From Bacteroidales bacterium (GTDB lineage Bacteria; Bacteroidota; Bacteroidia; Bacteroidales; VadinHA17): 6,216 nucleotides of DNA. Of this stretch, positions 5,406 through 6,216 are shown piece by piece (position 1 is the first letter of the stretch; every line of letters starts with the position of its first letter). Under the pieces are notes generated by a model. That model ran no database searches and was not told where the DNA came from. It worked only from the letters and a program-made list of their open reading frames with translations. The translations under genes and the position numbers were made by a program. The stretch spans positions 1 to 6,216 of the forward strand of contig JAUYBT010000125.1 of the NCBI GenBank assembly GCA_030692905.1, written 5' to 3'.

Positions 5406-6216
5406 GCTGCAGATAAAACTTCTGAATATAGTAGGCGCCAGGCCCCAGATAATAAAAGCCTCAGCAATCAGCAGGGCTATACGTAAATATTTTTCAAAAG
5501 ATATTACTGAGATTCTTGTTCATACCGGGCAGCATTATGACAATGAAATGTCCGGAGTTTTCTTTGATGAACTTGAAATTCATAAACCCGATTATAATCT
5601 TGGAGTTGGTTCCGCAGGACATGGCCGTCAGACATCGATGATGATTACCGGTATTGAAGAGGTGCTGTTGAAAGAAAAACCCGATTGTGTCTTGCTGTAC
5701 GGAGACACAAATTCCACTCTGGCAGGAGCATTGGCTGCCTCAAAGCTTCATTTCCCGGTTATTCATATTGAAGCCGGTCTGCGGTCATTCAACAAAAGCA
5801 TGCCCGAAGAGCTGAACCGTATAATGAGTGACCATTCTTCAACACTTCTTTTTGCACCGACAAATGCTGCTTTTAAAAACCTTATGAGCGAAGGATTCAG
5901 GCCGGAAAACAGTCCGCCATATACCATCGATAATCCCAAGATCTATCTTACAGGTGATATTATGTATGATAATACACAATTCTTTGCAGGACTGGCAGAA
6001 AAGAAGAAAACAAAGTTATTGGAACAACTATCTCTGGAAAGAGATAACTTTATACTTGTTACGATCCACCGGGATACCAATACAGATGATATTGTGAGGC
6101 TTAAGGAAATTCTCGTTACTCTTAAAAAATTGGCTGAAGAAAAAGAGATAATTCTTGTAATGCCTTTACACCCAAGGGCTATCATCTCTTTAAAAACTAA
6201 ACTGAAAAGCCTTTAC
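5404..6216 (+). CDS. wecB: UDP-N-acetylglucosamine 2-epimerase (non-hydrolysing), 3'-truncated
   Basis: The frame opens at ATG 5404, the only start possible after the in-frame TGA at 5395-5397, and is still open at the window end. 271 residues are visible of a usual ~360-380. The enzyme interconverts UDP-GlcNAc and UDP-ManNAc in the cytosol for surface polysaccharides. It has the GT-B fold of the WecB/MnaA family: GARPQIIKAS (11-20), HTGQHYD (40-46), YGDTNSTLAGA (99-109, Asp101), HIEAGLRSF (121-129, Glu123), MPEELNR (133-139, Glu135/136), LTGDIMYDN (182-190), TIHRDTN (220-226, His222) and PLHPR (254-258). These cover the catalytic Asp, Glu and His known for the E. coli enzyme. The usual HRxEN motif reads HRDTN here, with Thr for Glu. 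The gene follows rny by 23 nt without a visible promoter, so co-transcription is likely. The family is sure; wecB versus mnaA naming is a convention. Confidence 0.93.
   Translation, partial: MLQIKLLNIVGARPQIIKASAISRAIRKYFSKDITEILVHTGQHYDNEMSGVFFDELEIHKPDYNLGVGSAGHGRQTSMMITGIEEVLLKEKPDCVLLYGDTNSTLAGALAASKLHFPVIHIEAGLRSFNKSMPEELNRIMSDHSSTLLFAPTNAAFKNLMSEGFRPENSPPYTIDNPKIYLTGDIMYDNTQFFAGLAEKKKTKLLEQLSLERDNFILVTIHRDTNTDDIVRLKEILVTLKKLAEEKEIILVMPLHPRAIISLKTKLKSLY

Noticed and set aside
1..6216. Defence system, toxin-antitoxin pair, mobile element or CRISPR array.
   Set aside because: All sizeable ORFs are accounted for by housekeeping or envelope genes; no transposase, integrase, nuclease-effector pair, spaced direct repeats or att-like duplications were seen.

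Overview
The window looks like chromosomal DNA from a Bacteroidota bacterium, probably of the order Bacteroidales or a close relative. Several things point there. Two intergenic promoters match the phylum-specific consensus TTTG-N19-TAnnTTTG exactly. No gene has a Shine-Dalgarno sequence, and the leaders are A/T-rich. The order coiled-coil gene, zapA, 6S RNA, rny is one I associate with this phylum. The M23 peptidase also has the long C-terminal region typical of these bacteria. The DNA is moderately A/T-rich, and I see no insertion sequence, phage gene, CRISPR array or tRNA.

Left part (1-2841). A 5'-truncated nucleotidyltransferase gene (sugar-1-phosphate nucleotidylyltransferase-like) runs rightward to 824. 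It converges, nearly end to end, with a leftward block of two genes: a secreted M23 metallopeptidase (1120-2841) and, downstream of it, a small uncharacterised protein (834-1049).

Centre (2842-2965). This 124-bp intergenic region carries two back-to-back promoters, one for the peptidase (leftward) and one for the cell-division cluster (rightward). Their -33 boxes are 16 bp apart.

Right part (2966-6216). A rightward cluster encodes a ZapB-like coiled-coil protein, the FtsZ-ring protein ZapA, a structured RNA with 6S RNA architecture and its own terminator (3591-3786), RNase Y (rny), and a 3'-truncated UDP-GlcNAc 2-epimerase (wecB/mnaA type). Gaps between genes are 8 to 29 nt apart from the 6S RNA. 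No terminator is visible except the one at the 3' end of the 6S RNA.

The theme is growth and envelope housekeeping: Z-ring assembly, peptidoglycan cleavage, RNA polymerase regulation by 6S RNA, mRNA turnover by a membrane-anchored RNase, and supply of nucleotide sugars. I found no strong evidence of a new defence or mobile system. The most interesting items are the symmetrical promoter pair, the 6S RNA and the question of how rny is transcribed past its terminator, the uncharacterised ZapB-like protein, and the small, possibly leaderless gene at 834-1049.
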